Positions 28,646 to 40,400 of a stretch of 64,000 nucleotides of DNA are shown here, one piece after another. Made by a program: the position numbers and the translations under genes. The number at the start of each line of letters is the position of its first letter. Positions within the stretch are counted from its first letter, which is position 1. This DNA comes from Saccoglossus kowalevskii (taxonomy: Eukaryota > Hemichordata > Enteropneusta > Harrimaniidae): positions 230,861-294,860 of the forward strand of contig NW_003145293.1 in NCBI RefSeq assembly GCF_000003605.2, read 5' to 3'. The notes below the pieces were generated by a model that searched no databases, had not been told where the DNA came from, and saw only the letters and a list, made by a program, of their open reading frames with translations.

Positions 28646-31600
28646 ATGTGTTCAATACCTGAGTGAACAGTTCACTACACCATTTCTGAAACTCAAACAG
28701 CAGAATGCAGAAACAAGTTCCTGAAGCGTACGTGACTAAAAATACCAAATTTCTAAGGAATTAGCCCAAAATATACAGGACTGTCACCTTCAGTCGGATA
28801 TTTACATTGTATTTTATAACCGAGTGAGCTCGAACAATCTCTCGGCAGCTGCCATGCCCTAGTACGTCACTTTGTCGTTCACACCCAAGATAGTCACCCT
28901 ACCACTTTTCATTTTGATAGCCTGTGATCGTTGACCTCTAGTGACATGTTTCGGCACAGTGAAAAACAATACGGCTCGTTCGCTCGACAGCCACTGCTAC
29001 CTTCGCTTCCGTGAATAACCCGTCTTGGCCTCTGAAACAAAAAAAATGTTCATACGTGTCCTGTCGATACGTAATGACAAACACGAGCTTGCACTGACTG
29101 AGAGAGAGACTCGGTCTTGCATAATGCATGGCCGAGACTCACGTGTACATGGCACACACATAATCAAAACAATAACACCAAAGACTATGCAGAGTCGGTC
29201 TAGGGTGCATTGTATCGGTAATGGAATTAATATTTCATAGACTACATTGGTGAGTGGGGACACTCCGTCTATAAACGGTTATTATAATCATTACCGTAAA
29301 ACGCATAGGAATGTGGCGTAAAACGTGGAGATTTTTTTGCTAAAGGTGTGTTCAATTTACAGCGCGTTTAAATTTCGGCAGCCTTAATTCAGACGCGAGC
29401 TATTTTCTTTAGACGTAATTTTGTGGACGCTGCGAAATAATATACAAATAAATAATGCATATAAATATTAATTTCATTTCTATTTTATCTGTCATTGACC
29501 GACCACTGTAAGCTCACAGCGATCGTCCCCATTCTGTCCGACATCTGGAGTGAAAGAATTGAGACAGGAAAAGATAACATGTATGATCAAAAACGAAAAT
29601 GAGTCACCTTGGTCAAATGATGGCGGAGAGGCAGAACGGAAAGGTTACGGGGCAGCTTTCGAAATGTATTGTTCAAATGTATTTACAACTGAACGCACAC
29701 ATGCTAATGTTGAATCACTACTATAGCATAGGTCACACACTCGTCAGATTCACAGTAAATTTTGATCGATTTGTCAACGAAACACGAAATGTTTTGACCC
29801 TCAAACTAACCGTGGATGTGTTTTTTTGCGCGTGAAGCTATTTTAGCAACCTGGTTTCACTGAAAATATTGTGAAAATAGAAACGTATTTTGGGGGCGCA
29901 GACGATAAAATGTGGCAGTGAAATTAAACACGGCTTTGATTGTTATTTTGTTGAGCTGTATTCGTACACAGTCGTGAATCACTGAACAATTGCAAGATAA
30001 TTAGCCAGGTTGGTGGCTGGCTAGCGGCGTGTTTAGCACTGCTGTTTTCATAGCCATCATCTCGATGTTTGCTAATTCAATTAAGAAGATCGGTTCGCGG
30101 GACATTGATTCGTAATATCCACGTTCGAGAATTCAACCAAACAGCAAACGACGGGAAAAAAAGTCTAAGGCGAGGGTAGGCTGCACACAAAAAACAACGG
30201 GCATTTTATGTTTCCAATGGATAACATGTCGATAGGCAGTGAATGCGGAACACTCCCCCGGTGACGACGATGCATGACACACTTTTAAAGATAGATTAAA
30301 ATATGAAGATCGGGACTCCCACTGACAGGTGTAAACCACCTTCGTTGACGGTGTTCAGGCAGTATAAAAATAGGGGCCTCTTTCAGTGAGTTTTCTTATT
30401 TGCCTTAGACATATATAGAGACTACGAAATGTGACGTAAAATCCAACCATATTTTACATCCCAGGCTGGACAAACAATCGAAATGATATTAAAATTTATG
30501 TCATTGATGAAAATTATACGATGTTATTATCACGTGTCTCCAGTGCGATAAAATCACCTCGCTTGTCAACTCGGGGGCCTTTTGTAATTCACTATATTTT
30601 AACACAGTAAAGGTGTCCTCGTGCTAGTTGTTAATACAGTGCCGTGGCTTAGGCCTAACATTATAATACAGACTAATGATGCTTATACCAAACTTAAAAA
30701 AATAGGTTGTACAACTGTCGGCTGAACGGACACACAGTCGTCACAAATCGTGAATCGTACGACAATGTTCATGTTTTTTTTTCCAAACGTAATGCGAGTG
30801 AAAATGCCCATATGGCTGTGTGACGTTGCAAAAAGAGGTGGAAATGTGAATCGGCTACAAGCCGCTGAAAACAATTAACACGTTCGATTTAATTAAACTA
30901 AAACAAAATTAATTGTTTAAAAATGCACGAGAACTGTGGGAACGAACAATTGTTATTTTCTGAATAGGCAAACAAAATTTAGAAGATAACTTGTGTCTCC
31001 ACTTTGACCTGAAACAAAACCGGGGATATTTATAAGGATTAGCATTAACGAACAGATGAGTATTATATTTAAGTATTAATGGCCATCCCGAATCAACAGT
31101 AAAAACTGTAACATTTGTGTTTTATGGGTGGACGTTAACAACACATCGCGGGATGGTGCAAGTCTTAATGGCCATGTAAATAAAAGAGTTCAAAAATAGA
31201 ATGGGGCGATCCCGGATTCTGAAAGTATTTGACTAGGTGACGGCAGTATATTATTAAGCAAATAAGCTCATTTTTTGCGCGAGAAATCAATGGTAGGTCA
31301 GATAGAGGGCATGAAGGAACCCCGAGGAAAATGGCCGATGGTTGTGGGCACCAACTAATACGTTGTAAGAAGTCTACCTTTACAGCAGCAGCTGTAGTTT
31401 TGTGTCGTTTCCCCCGCACCCATTGTAATATGCATTTGCTGGTTTGTGATCTTAGTAATTTGCGGCAAGAGGCAACTTTCGACTTATGTAAATTGTACAA
31501 CAACAATGAAGGGTTGCGACGCGAGAGAACGCATTCCCCACTCGTGACAGCTGACAAGCTCATTGGAAAAGGCATCAGGGCAAACGCGGAAGAAGAGGAA

Positions 31601-31855
31601 AATGACAGTACAAACAACGTTTATTTATAACCGAGGTGTTGGGTTGTTTTGTTGCTGCAATGCCGCGAGGAGTCCTTGCCCCAATTCCGAAACGACTCAG
31701 TTGTCAGCGTGTTTCGGGTTTTAATTAACCAACTCGGGGTTTGGTTGAAAACAAACGTAGCAGCAACAAACACAGAAACAACACCCCCAATTAATGCGAA
31801 GGGAATTCCCGAAATCAATATGAAAAAAATATTCTTTCTCTTCCAAAAAAACGTA

Positions 31856-31861
31856 TTTATT
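31856..31861 (-). terminator. Candidate poly(A) signal AATAAA for POU3
   Basis: TTTATT on the plus strand reads AATAAA on the POU3 strand. It is followed there by a T/G-rich stretch (GTTTTTTTGG), as expected downstream of a cleavage site. A second AATAAA at 31620-31625, followed by GTTGTTTGT, is an alternative distal signal. Confidence 0.35.
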
Positions 31862-32790
31862 TTCGTTACGATTTCTTTTGTGGTACAATGATAAATTGAT
31901 AGTGTGGCTAATTGCTAAGAACAATCTGACAAGACTTTTTGAAATTACAACAAAATCTTGGCGGTAAAACTGTCTTCTTTCTGAAAATGTTTTCTTTGCA
32001 GTTAATATAAAATATAGTTCTTTTTTTCTGAAAGTGCAATAACGTCCAATTTTGTAGGCATATACAAGACATGATGATAAATAAAGCTCTAAGGAAACTG
32101 ACAATATACTGTTACAACGAGGATACGATTGTCTAGTAAATAAAATCGAGAAAATAAAAATAGAAAATATATTCAACACTATATTTTCGACGAGAAACCG
32201 AAACCATGGCTCGTTGATCAAGCAACTGTACAAGAAGGCAAAAAAAAAATATATTGCAAATCAAGGAGTGGGTATTGGGGTGTAAGTGATCAAGGTGCGT
32301 ATATATACATTAACCGAAAAAAGAGGAGTCGGGAACGCAATGCTAAACAGAGCTAAACGTATGCAAATGATGGTGGGGTAGATGTAGACGAAAAAAGTAC
32401 CCAAATATCCCCGCCCTTGTTTCCCCCTCCCCTTAACCCTAACACAAATCGTTTGAAACAACCCGTTTGTTTTTCTGTGAATAATTTGATGTATAACATA
32501 ATTTACCCTGGTCTTGACATGGAAGAATTGTTGAAAAAAAGTGACCTGCATAATGTCTAGTTAATATACATATGACAACTTTGGCAATGCCATCGTGTGT
32601 GTTTCCTCCTCAGGAAAATAAAAGTATCTCTTAATTTGATCAATTTGACCAGCGAATGACGAAAAATGTGCATTTGATAGCGAGACATACGATAAAATTG
32701 ACAGACATGTACACAAAAAGAAACTTACACTATTGGCTTGGTATACAAAATTGAAACATACATGAAATTCCAAACTTTTGTCTTTCTCAC

Positions 32791-32829
32791 TCCTCTCTTC
32801 CTCTCCCCCCTCTCTCTCTCTCTCTCCCT
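32791..32829. repeat. Pyrimidine (CT)n tract
   Basis: A C/T-only tract with about nine CT units at its end. It lies within the likely POU3 3' UTR, where the transcript would carry a GA-rich tract. Confidence 0.9.
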
Positions 32830-33221
32830 TGTCGCGAAGATAAACGTCGTTCGCTTGTCTTGCAACTGGTATTTCGCTGCAAGCAGCTTTGGTGGGTTGT
32901 AATAAATGCCAGTGTTCGAAATGTTGAGCTGCATGCAGCGGTTTAAAAAGGATAGTGTCTATGATAATGGTACCTAATACTGCATGGTCTAACGTGTTTT
33001 TTTTTTCTGTGTGTGAATAGCAGTGCTGTTCCCCGCATATTGAGTCTGTCGGTATTGTCCCAAAGTAAAAACTCAATATACATACACACACCGAGAGAGA
33101 ATGGAATTCAGTCAATAAAGACTACTAGCTCAAAGCTATGGATAGAATGGCTATACACTAAGAACTGGCTGAGGTTTGTTTGTGTGTAGATACTCACAGT
33201 CAATGTTCAGTGTTTTCACAG

Positions 33222-34466
33222 TCATTGGGCTGCCTGCGACACGCCGATAACAATCCCTGGCGGTGGGGACGAGTTAGCAAGCGACATTGACATTGACATT
33301 GTTGACTGTGGCAGGCTCGGTGACGAATGCGCTAGCGACATCGTAGATTGTGGCAGGCTGGGTGACGAATGTGCTATGTGGATTTCTCTCATCTCGGGCG
33401 AGTCGTGTTTTGGCATACTTCCTAGTTGCTCGAGATGGCCGGGACTTCCCATTGACACCGGTGGGGTCATACGTTTTTCTTTCTGCCGTCGGTTGCAAAA
33501 CCACACTCGAACGACTTCTTTTTCTAGTTGTAGGCTCTCCGCTAACTGAGTTATCTCTGGAGCCGCCGGTTTGGGCTGTTTGATGAAATGATTTTCTAAT
33601 GCCCCTTTCACAGTCACTTCAATACTCGTGCGTTTTTTACGTTTACGGCCCTGTGCAGCAATTTTGTCGATACTCGTCGGCGACCCTGTCGTTGAATCTG
33701 CTTCCTCAAGCCACTTTTGTAGGAGAGGTTTTAACTTGCACATGTTCTTGAAGCTAAGTTGTAGCGCTTCAAAGCGACAAATAGTAGTTTGGCTGAATAC
33801 GTTGCCGTACAAGGTACCTAGGGCGAGTCCGACGTCTGCTTGCGTAAAACCCAGCTTGATGCGTCGCTGTTTAAACTGTTTGGCAAACTGCTCGAGATCG
33901 TCTGACGATGGTGTGTCGTCGTCCGATAAATCGTGATGTTCATGGTGTTCCCCATTGTGGGGGTTATCCCTCAGGTGGGCTCCTAGTTGTGTTACTGGGC
34001 TCATCATGCCGTTCATTGCATACCCAACGTGGGGGTGGTGACTGAGCACAGAGCCGGTAGTGCCCATCGACATATGAGTCGTCGTAACAGGCGTATTCCA
34101 TGCACCGGGATGTGGAGCTTGGTTATGATGGTGATGTGTTGTTCGGTGAGGTATCTGCGTCTGCATATCATCTCTACCCTGTATTACCGTCCCTTTCACA
34201 TCTTGACTCAACATAGACGCATGGAGCGGCCATGGACTGGGTTCAGAATGTGCAGTGAGACCTACCCATTGAGGTCCGGCTGGATGACTAAGTGGGTGAC
34301 TGTTACCTATGCTGGATGGTGCCGCCATAAAATCAGTGGCGATTTTCGGTGAGTCTCGCTGATACATGGTTTGAGATATGTGGCTCTGCATGGTGTCCGA
34401 TGTTGACGTCGTGCAGGTAGCCACCGTACTGATGGGGTTGTACGGCGTTGACGTTGTTGTAGCCAT
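33222..34466 (-). CDS. POU3: POU class III homeodomain transcription factor (Brn1/2/4-type), single exon
   Basis: This is a complete 414-residue intronless frame from ATG to TGA. Residues about 185-258 form the POU-specific domain ([20 protein letters not shown], then [15 protein letters not shown]). Residues 259-274 are the class III linker ([13 protein letters not shown]). Residues 275-334 are the homeodomain, with R5 at 279 and the recognition helix WFCN at 322-325, including the Cys50 and Asn51 usual for POU proteins. The N-terminus (MATTTSTPY) resembles the MAT start of the family, which supports this ATG. A His-rich stretch (residues 110-114, 172-178) and an acidic patch (SDDD, 181-184) precede the POU domain. 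The C-terminal tail carries a 14-residue tandem repeat at 364-391. By family knowledge the protein binds octamer-like DNA in the nucleus through both halves of the POU domain and acts in neural and ectodermal patterning; the sea urchin orthologue also acts in midgut. Single-exon structure is typical of class III POU genes. It is the single invertebrate-type member and not assignable to vertebrate POU3F1-4. Confidence 0.97.
   Translation of the reverse strand: MATTTSTPYNPISTVATCTTSTSDTMQSHISQTMYQRDSPKIATDFMAAPSSIGNSHPLSHPAGPQWVGLTAHSEPSPWPLHASMLSQDVKGTVIQGRDDMQTQIPHRTTHHHHNQAPHPGAWNTPVTTTHMSMGTTGSVLSHHPHVGYAMNGMMSPVTQLGAHLRDNPHNGEHHEHHDLSDDDTPSSDDLEQFAKQFKQRRIKLGFTQADVGLALGTLYGNVFSQTTICRFEALQLSFKNMCKLKPLLQKWLEEADSTTGSPTSIDKIAAQGRKRKKRTSIEVTVKGALENHFIKQPKPAAPEITQLAESLQLEKEVVRVWFCNRRQKEKRMTPPVSMGSPGHLEQLGSMPKHDSPEMREIHIAHSSPSLPQSTMSLAHSSPSLPQSTMSMSMSLANSSPPPGIVIGVSQAAQ
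33302..33385 (-). repeat. Two 42-bp tandem units inside POU3
   Basis: The units encode [13 protein letters not shown] twice, preceded by Ile or Leu, at POU3 residues 364-391. They are close but not identical at the DNA level (GGCAGGCTCGGTGACGAATG versus GGCAGGCTGGGTGACGAATG on the plus strand). A short hexamer run (GACATT, three times, about 33285-33302) follows and encodes MSMSMS. In-frame units leave the protein open, consistent with a tolerated slippage event outside the DNA-binding domains. Confidence 0.9.
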
Positions 34467-34800
34467 CTCAGTTCGTTAGCACAGCACTGATCTGAATTGC
34501 AAAACTGCACCTATGTAGAAACTCTCTCCACTTTACTTTGCCGCCAGATACATCACGGCGATGAAAGATGTGACCCCGATCGGCCTGCTCATTGGCTAAT
34601 CACTCACTTGATTGACACCCACACTGGCATGAATCGCTCGGTCGCCAGCGCTGATTGGCTATTTCCTACTTATCCATTCAGTCGTCAATGACTACTCCAC
34701 AATAGACTGAATATTTAAATGAGGTCATTAATTTTCGCCGAGCAGCTTGCTAGCTTTTGTTATTGTTTACTCGAGGAACCACATTATGAAAAATACAAAC
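34467..34800 (-). promoter_or_regulatory. POU3 promoter and 5' UTR region with two CCAAT boxes
   Basis: Read on the gene's strand, this stretch has two NF-Y-type boxes: AGCCAATCAG, with its core at 34654-34660, and AGCCAATGAG, with its core at 34591-34597. They lie 63 bp apart, about six helical turns. Between them, at 34609-34617, is TGATTGACA on the plus strand, which matches the PBX-MEIS composite site. An A/T element (ATTTAAATAT, 34711-34720) lies further upstream; if it were the TATA box the CCAAT boxes would fall inside the transcript, so a TATA-less start near 34500-34560 fits better. A forkhead-type TGTTTAC (34764-34770) overlaps a SOX-type ATTGTT (34762-34767). The positions are seen directly; the factor assignments are consensus matches, and the start site is inferred. 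Confidence 0.5.
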
Positions 34801-34937
34801 CGTGCGCTCTGGGGTCGATAACGTGTGTCGATGAAAAGAAAAGCCAAGTGTTGGTTCCACATAGTAGGAAATGGGTCGAAGAGAAGGACACGAATGGGCG
34901 GTTACTGTGCACGAAGGCGGCGGTTTTACCGGCGTGA
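34719..34937 (+). other. Short divergent open frame beside the POU3 promoter
   Basis: An ATG-initiated frame of 72 codons starts 252 bp from the POU3 start codon and runs the opposite way. It begins MRSLIFAEQLASF and ends in TGA. It has no recognisable domain or signal. Divergent transcripts are common beside developmental transcription-factor promoters, so a non-coding RNA or a chance frame are both more likely than a conserved protein. Confidence 0.12.
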
Positions 34938-35551
34938 TTGATACGCAACAGCCCCCCTATTCTAGTTGTTTTTCGCCACCTTGTGCGACAGTACATACTG
35001 GGAAGAAATATGGTCAACTTTTCAATCATTGAAGTTATATAGCTGCGTTTTTAGTTATATGTATGTCTCCTTCTTGACCCAGGGTCCCTTTGTTAAGCGA
35101 ACAATACAGTGGGACTTCCATATAGGCAAAGTTTATGAAGGGGTTGTGCCGATTTAGGGTACTTGCGCTGCCTTTCCACGCCGTTGAAATGTACATGCGT
35201 TGTACGTCACATGGTACGCTTGGCTTTTAAAGCCTCAAATAAACTGAAGATCTATTGAAAACGAGTGCTCTCAAAAAGCACTTGCCACACTCGTAGCAAA
35301 TTGTTTCAGCAGCTGCAGTTGGTATTATGATATAGGGCTTCCCTGCATTACACGGGAATGACTGGCCAAATACTTGGTGTTTACACAGTGTACAACTCCG
35401 CCCTTTACGTCATGATCAGAAAATCACACTGACAAGACATATTAACGACACCGATTACGTTTTAGTGCTTTTGTGAGATTGCGGGAGATTTGAGAGACCA
35501 GTACTTTTAATGTCGCCATATATATGAAAAAAAAAGTATTACCCGAACTTG

Positions 35552-35607
35552 AAGATGGCGACCGAGATCACCGCCAATTTGTTGTTATCTACGGAGGTGC
35601 AATAGCT
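35552..35607 (+). promoter_or_regulatory. YY1/TISU-type element with short frame
   Basis: GAAGATGGCGACC is close to the TISU/YY1 motif (SAASATGGCGGC), which marks start codons in short-leader transcripts. From its ATG a frame reads MATEITANLLLSTEVQ before a stop at 35602-35604, with a weak donor-like GAG|GTGCAA inside. It could be the 5' end of an unmapped transcript about 1 kb from the POU3 start, or chance. Confidence 0.2.
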
Positions 35608-37009
35608 ATCAAGTAACTGTAAAGACACCTCGGGGCACTCTGTTATAAGCACAATCACATTTTACTTTATTGAATTAAAATTGAAACGGGAAACAATGAA
35701 CCGATTAGCACTAGTCTCGTGATTCCATGGTGTTATCTCGGGAACTTGGCAATATTTGTAGGCAATATACAATAGATACAATTTACGCTTTTCAGACTGT
35801 AAAAAAAATAAGTTGACACCCCACCCACCCCCATACAGCGCGACATATACGTGTCATCGGCTAGCATCATCATAAAACGAGCTGAATTAAGTTATTACGG
35901 AGCCAAGTTACTAGCAGTCGACTAGTAGTACGAGTCCATCTATTCGATGACTATCATTCCTATGAGGCTCCCTCATAAAGATACGAAACTGATAACGGGA
36001 TTTCTACTTCGTGACGTCACTGAATCATTTGTCTTTTCCTCAAACATACAAAATATATATTACCTGGCGACGTTGCCCCTGGCATTTGCTTTTTCTTATA
36101 TTTTCCTTGAGCCAATGGCTATTTTTATACACCAGTGTTACGAGTACTACAATTGCGTTGGAGGCCATTATGTAAATGATATGCAGACACCCTGTAAGTC
36201 GTTTGAAATGTGCATTTTAAGTACGTGCTCCAAGAAGTAACGCGCCTATACCCGGAAGTGTTAAGAACACGTATTCTCGGACACCGAGCGAAAACGTGTG
36301 ATTCCCCTTTACGAATTAATTACAGAAAGAAAGCAAAAAGAGAACAAAATGCATATTACAAGGGAACTACGCCTTACAATAAAAAAAAAAGGAGACAGGT
36401 ATTTCTGATATTTTTCACTGTTCAGACGCAAGCCTTAATATAAATTAAATAACCCCCCCCCCGCGCTTTGTATATCTATTTATTGGCTTGACTTGGAATA
36501 TCACTCCAAATTACGCACGCAAGGATGTCGTCATGTAGTGAAATGCCGGCTTTTCGTTCAAGTTGAATTATTAGTGAGCTGATCCTTAGAGAGTGTGTTG
36601 GGGTCATCGCTGATAGCAGTTACGTAATCGAACTTCGCCCTCAATAGTAATGTATAATGCAGTATTAAAATAGTCAACTTCACGTACATGTACTTATCAA
36701 ATCGAATTGACGTCTTGGAGTTCAATGCACGAGGCGTACCAGTCCATGCATAGAATATTTTCTAGTAGCACGCCATCTACTTCTAATTTCGCTAACAAGA
36801 TGTTCTCGTGCATATGTGTATTACTCAGTCGCAAAGCAATTCACATGTTTGATGGGAAAAAAATGCACGTGCATTTGACACTTTTTATACGGGTACCGTG
36901 AAATGGGAAGCGGTGACAGAATTGGTTTGCGGCATTGTTTACGTGTGGATCTCTTGAAGAACATTTATTGTAATGGCCGGAATCAAATTTCATAGTCGTC
37001 GTTGGTCAC

Positions 37010-37475
37010 CTGTGGTAATTTGGCTTATACGGGTCTGTGTGGTGTAGCTGAATGCTCGCTACGTGCTTTCCGTGTTCCAGATCACTCATCCACGTATGGT
37101 TGGTCAAATCGAATCTATTCTTCGCATGTGTGACCAGTCTGTAGTACCGTGACGGGCGAAGAAATAAAAAAAGTAACGCAACGCCCACTATCAAAAAAAT
37201 TATATTTCCCACCAACTTCAAACCGCCACTGCCGCTCACTGTCGTCGGTTTGTACGATCGCTGCGTGTAGCTGTATTCATTACCGTGCACCGACATCGAC
37301 AGGGTTGAAACGCAATTAAAGGCCACGCCGAGAGAAAAAACGAACCGGTCGGCACGCGTCAGTTGAGGCCCGAGCAGCCCTCGTGGGAGCAGCTCCACAA
37401 TGCACACACATCGCTGGATGTTATTACCCCTTTTATCCCCTTTCCCCAATGTTTCTCTTGCCCAGAGGCGATATG
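37010..37475 (-). other. Doubtful coding exon, putative membrane protein fragment
   Basis: A minus-strand frame of about 154 codons runs without a stop from a good-looking splice acceptor (ATTCTTCTCAG, ending at 37476) to a plausible donor (CACAG followed by GTGACC, GT at 37009-37008); TGA follows at once if the donor is not used. The stretch is visibly more GC-rich than its surroundings. The translation contains one strong hydrophobic span (LVGNIIFLIVGVALLFLFL) followed by basic RPSRYYRL, and a weaker one (DRFVFSLGVAFNCVSTLSM). I do not recognise the family. No in-frame ATG lies near the beginning, so it would have to be an internal or terminal exon. A frame of 115 codons on the opposite strand at 37383-37730 overlaps it, which weakens the case. 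Confidence 0.18.
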
Positions 37476-40400
37476 CTGAGAAGAATTATACGGCGGACCC
37501 CCCATTCAATATTGCTGGGTTTACAACCGGGAATCGACTCTTTTGTCTTTCAGCTAATACTGCTATTAGGGTTGGCGTTTTGGCGCTGCGTCGCACGTTT
37601 CTGTGCTGCCAGTGGGTCATTAATCATTGTACACCAGGCTTACCCGATGCAACAAACTCGAATCGTCGCAAACTCACGGGCTCGTGGGGTGCTGATTTTT
37701 AATCTGTTATTACGGATAATATGCCCGTAAATTATACCGAAAATGTTGCCTGCACGATCACGAAAAAAAGAGAAAAGAACAAAAAAGAAGAGAAACGAAA
37801 GTCAAGATTTTGGATGCTATATCATTGTTGGAAGTGAATTGATAAGTTAACTATGTTCCAGGATCAGTGAATGCCTAAATTAATGTGATGAAACTGGTTT
37901 TGTTTCTTTGAGGCTTTTCAAACACACCGGCCCAGAGAATAGGACCAAAATCTAGCCACCTCAATTCTATACTTTGAGACAATTCATTGGCACAAAGCAT
38001 GTTGTGAAAGCTACGCAATTGGCTATGTACACTCTGCCCCGAATACAGAGTCACTTTCCATGCCAACTTATGGATATTCTCTCTGCTAATACCAGACACC
38101 GCATATTTGCAGTGAGGGGCGCGTAACCATGGAGGTGAGCCGGTGCACCACACACACCATCATCGCACGCCTGTTACTGCTACTATTTTTGTTCCGAAAA
38201 CAAGTGGCATTGATGCGTGAAGCGACATCTCGCCTATTCCGTGCGTCTGACTATTTCACCGGTGGGAAAATAGGAGATAGCTATTTCAACAACAGACTCA
38301 AATTTCTGAGTTGGTTGCGTTATCCTGGGGCTGTAGTTAGAGGAAAGAGAATGGGATGACAACAAACGTCAGGCAAACCATTAAAAAAACAGTCCTTACT
38401 AGGTCCACTATCCCCTGTTCGATTAAAACTCGGCTTGGGGAAATTGAATTGTGGATAGATGGGAAAAGGTCCACGTTGTAGGAGTGAGACAGCAAATCGG
38501 CGATGAAGACGAAGATAAGCTAACTAGATATTATCGGTATCCTATCATACACCACGTACTGATACGCCGCAGCAAAATTGATATTTAATATTTCAAAGCA
38601 ATCGACAGTCGGGGTTACGTTAAAAAGTATATTAGAGCGGTATGTGGCAACAGAGCACAGTTCTCCCAGGGGAGGTAGCAGAGAGATAGTGAAGATAGGG
38701 CTGGATATGCTAGGGTTGCAGTAGTTCAACATTTCATGGGCAGAAAGGCAAATTGAGTAGTGAGGAAAAGAACAATACTATCGTGAAAGTGGGGGAAACC
38801 GGGAGCAGTGAAGTTAATTAAACCAGAAACACGACTCAGTTGGTTGAGCTATCATAACTACGGAATGAAATGGAGGAAAGAGAGCGACATTCGCCGAGAT
38901 AAAGTTGAAATGACGTGTTTGTTTAGAACAATTTGACACTGAACGTGGAATGTCTTTGCGTGACATCATCGTTAATGATCATGAAATGCGTCACCTCTGT
39001 AGGCGTCTGGCTTTTAGCATCTAAGTTATAACTACTTTAAACGTCGCAAATGTCAGTGTCGAAAACGCCCTCACATTTAGTAGTACAAAGATTGTTTAAT
39101 ATTTATCGTATTTGTTTTGTGTTTAAACAGTTGAATTAAAGCGCTGCATATTACTGCAATAAAACTAATATTTATGTGAATTTGTATTTCAGTTAAATGT
39201 ATTTTTTATGGATTTCAAGTTTAACATCAAATATATACATGGCTAGAGATTGAAGGATTACTTTTCTACGATGAACATTCCAGTAAACCAAATACCTCAA
39301 AAATCTGCTAGCCGATTGTGTAGGATTTGTTTTGTTTTATTTTATTTTACGTCTTAGAAAGATTGAGAAAAAATCTATGTCCGGCAATAGTAAAACTATT
39401 ATGAATACAGGTAATATCAGTCTGTTACGTGATATCTCACCAATATTGTATTATTACTACTGCACTGGCCAGTTTTAAAATCTGCCCGGTAGTTTGAAAT
39501 TTAATGAAACTATCCTGATCTGGTAAAGAGAAATTTAATCACATATTTTCAGATCATTGGCGTGTCTAAGTGTCACTAAAGGGGATAACGAAGTGACGCC
39601 ACTGTATCGGAAGTAATAAGCATTAAGCGATTCCACCGTAGCTACGAAGGATGACAAAAATGTCAACAATCTCCCATCCCTGCGAACATGTGGGATTCGG
39701 AAGAGTAAACCACTTATCGAACATTTTAGAGCAGGAAAAAGTAAACAAATCCAAAATGTGGAGACGGATGCTACTCCGAATCGAATCGAACACCGAATCG
39801 AATTCCCGAAAGCGGTGAACTTCAAACGAAAAATAAACCACGTGGTGTTAAAATCCAAGTACCTAAGCTGGATACCTGAACTTGTGACAGCAGTTAAAAT
39901 TTCTCAATAGGGGTTTGAAACAATAGTATGATATCGCTACACACAAATGCGATGTTCCACAGCGCGCCACGCGGTGCCAGTAGTGAGAACACCGTTTATC
40001 GCACGCTGGGCCAACATGCGTGCACTGGTCCCTGTATTTTACTTATTTTGAAACACAGTTGTTTCACGCAAGCCGATTATATCGCTGCTGATGCTGGCCT
40101 TAGCAAGTAATTAATCCGCAAAAGACCCGATTATTCCACTCGTGCTCAATGCCCAAACACATCTTGCAAAGAAAAAAAAAATAATTAAATTTTTTTTTTA
40201 CTTTCTTCTAAATAATAACATACACTTTGCCAAAGGTCTGAAAGCTAACCTATAATTACGTCCATGCTTGAAACATTAACCAAGGAAACTGCGCAGTTGT
40301 ACGCTTTTAAACTATACAATACTTTATGCTAATAGAAGTATTATTTGAAGAGTACACATTTTATGTCCTACTAAATCTGCAATAAACTGTTTTACTGGTG

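Larger units (their letters stand above)
15196..31619. other. Non-coding stretch, downstream of POU3
   Basis: No protein family is recognisable. The longest frames (138 codons at 17659-18075 plus, 124 codons at 16348-16722 plus) have no domain-like segments. The stretch holds the X-boxes at 17699 and 26344, the GC-rich patch at 28560-28645 and a tRNA D-arm-like word (GTTCAGCGGTTAAGTC, about 23201-23216) without a matching B box. Confidence 0.55.
31835..33221 (-). other. Probable POU3 3' UTR
   Basis: The stretch downstream of the POU3 stop has no recognisable protein, although chance frames of 96-184 codons overlap it on the minus strand. It contains a pyrimidine tract on the plus strand at 32791-32829 (a GA-rich tract in the transcript), a T-run near 33000, and an exact octamer ATGCAAAT at 32361-32368. 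The first canonical AATAAA on the minus strand that I find after the stop is at 31856-31861, implying a UTR of roughly 1.4 kb. This boundary is inferred; no transcript evidence is available. Confidence 0.4.

Noticed and set aside
31165-31617. 150-codon minus-strand frame with a 99-codon frame opposite
   Set aside because: No domain on either strand; overlapping open frames on both strands point to chance.
31721-32233. 170-codon minus-strand frame
   Set aside because: No recognisable family, AT-driven hydrophobic composition, and it overlaps the inferred end of the POU3 transcript.
32431-32446. Telomere-like CCCTTAACCCTAAC
   Set aside because: Only two units, no array; coincidence in the POU3 3' flank.
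32561-33115. 184-codon minus-strand frame just downstream of POU3
   Set aside because: No domain; it includes the CT microsatellite translated as Arg/Glu repeats and lies in the likely POU3 3' UTR.
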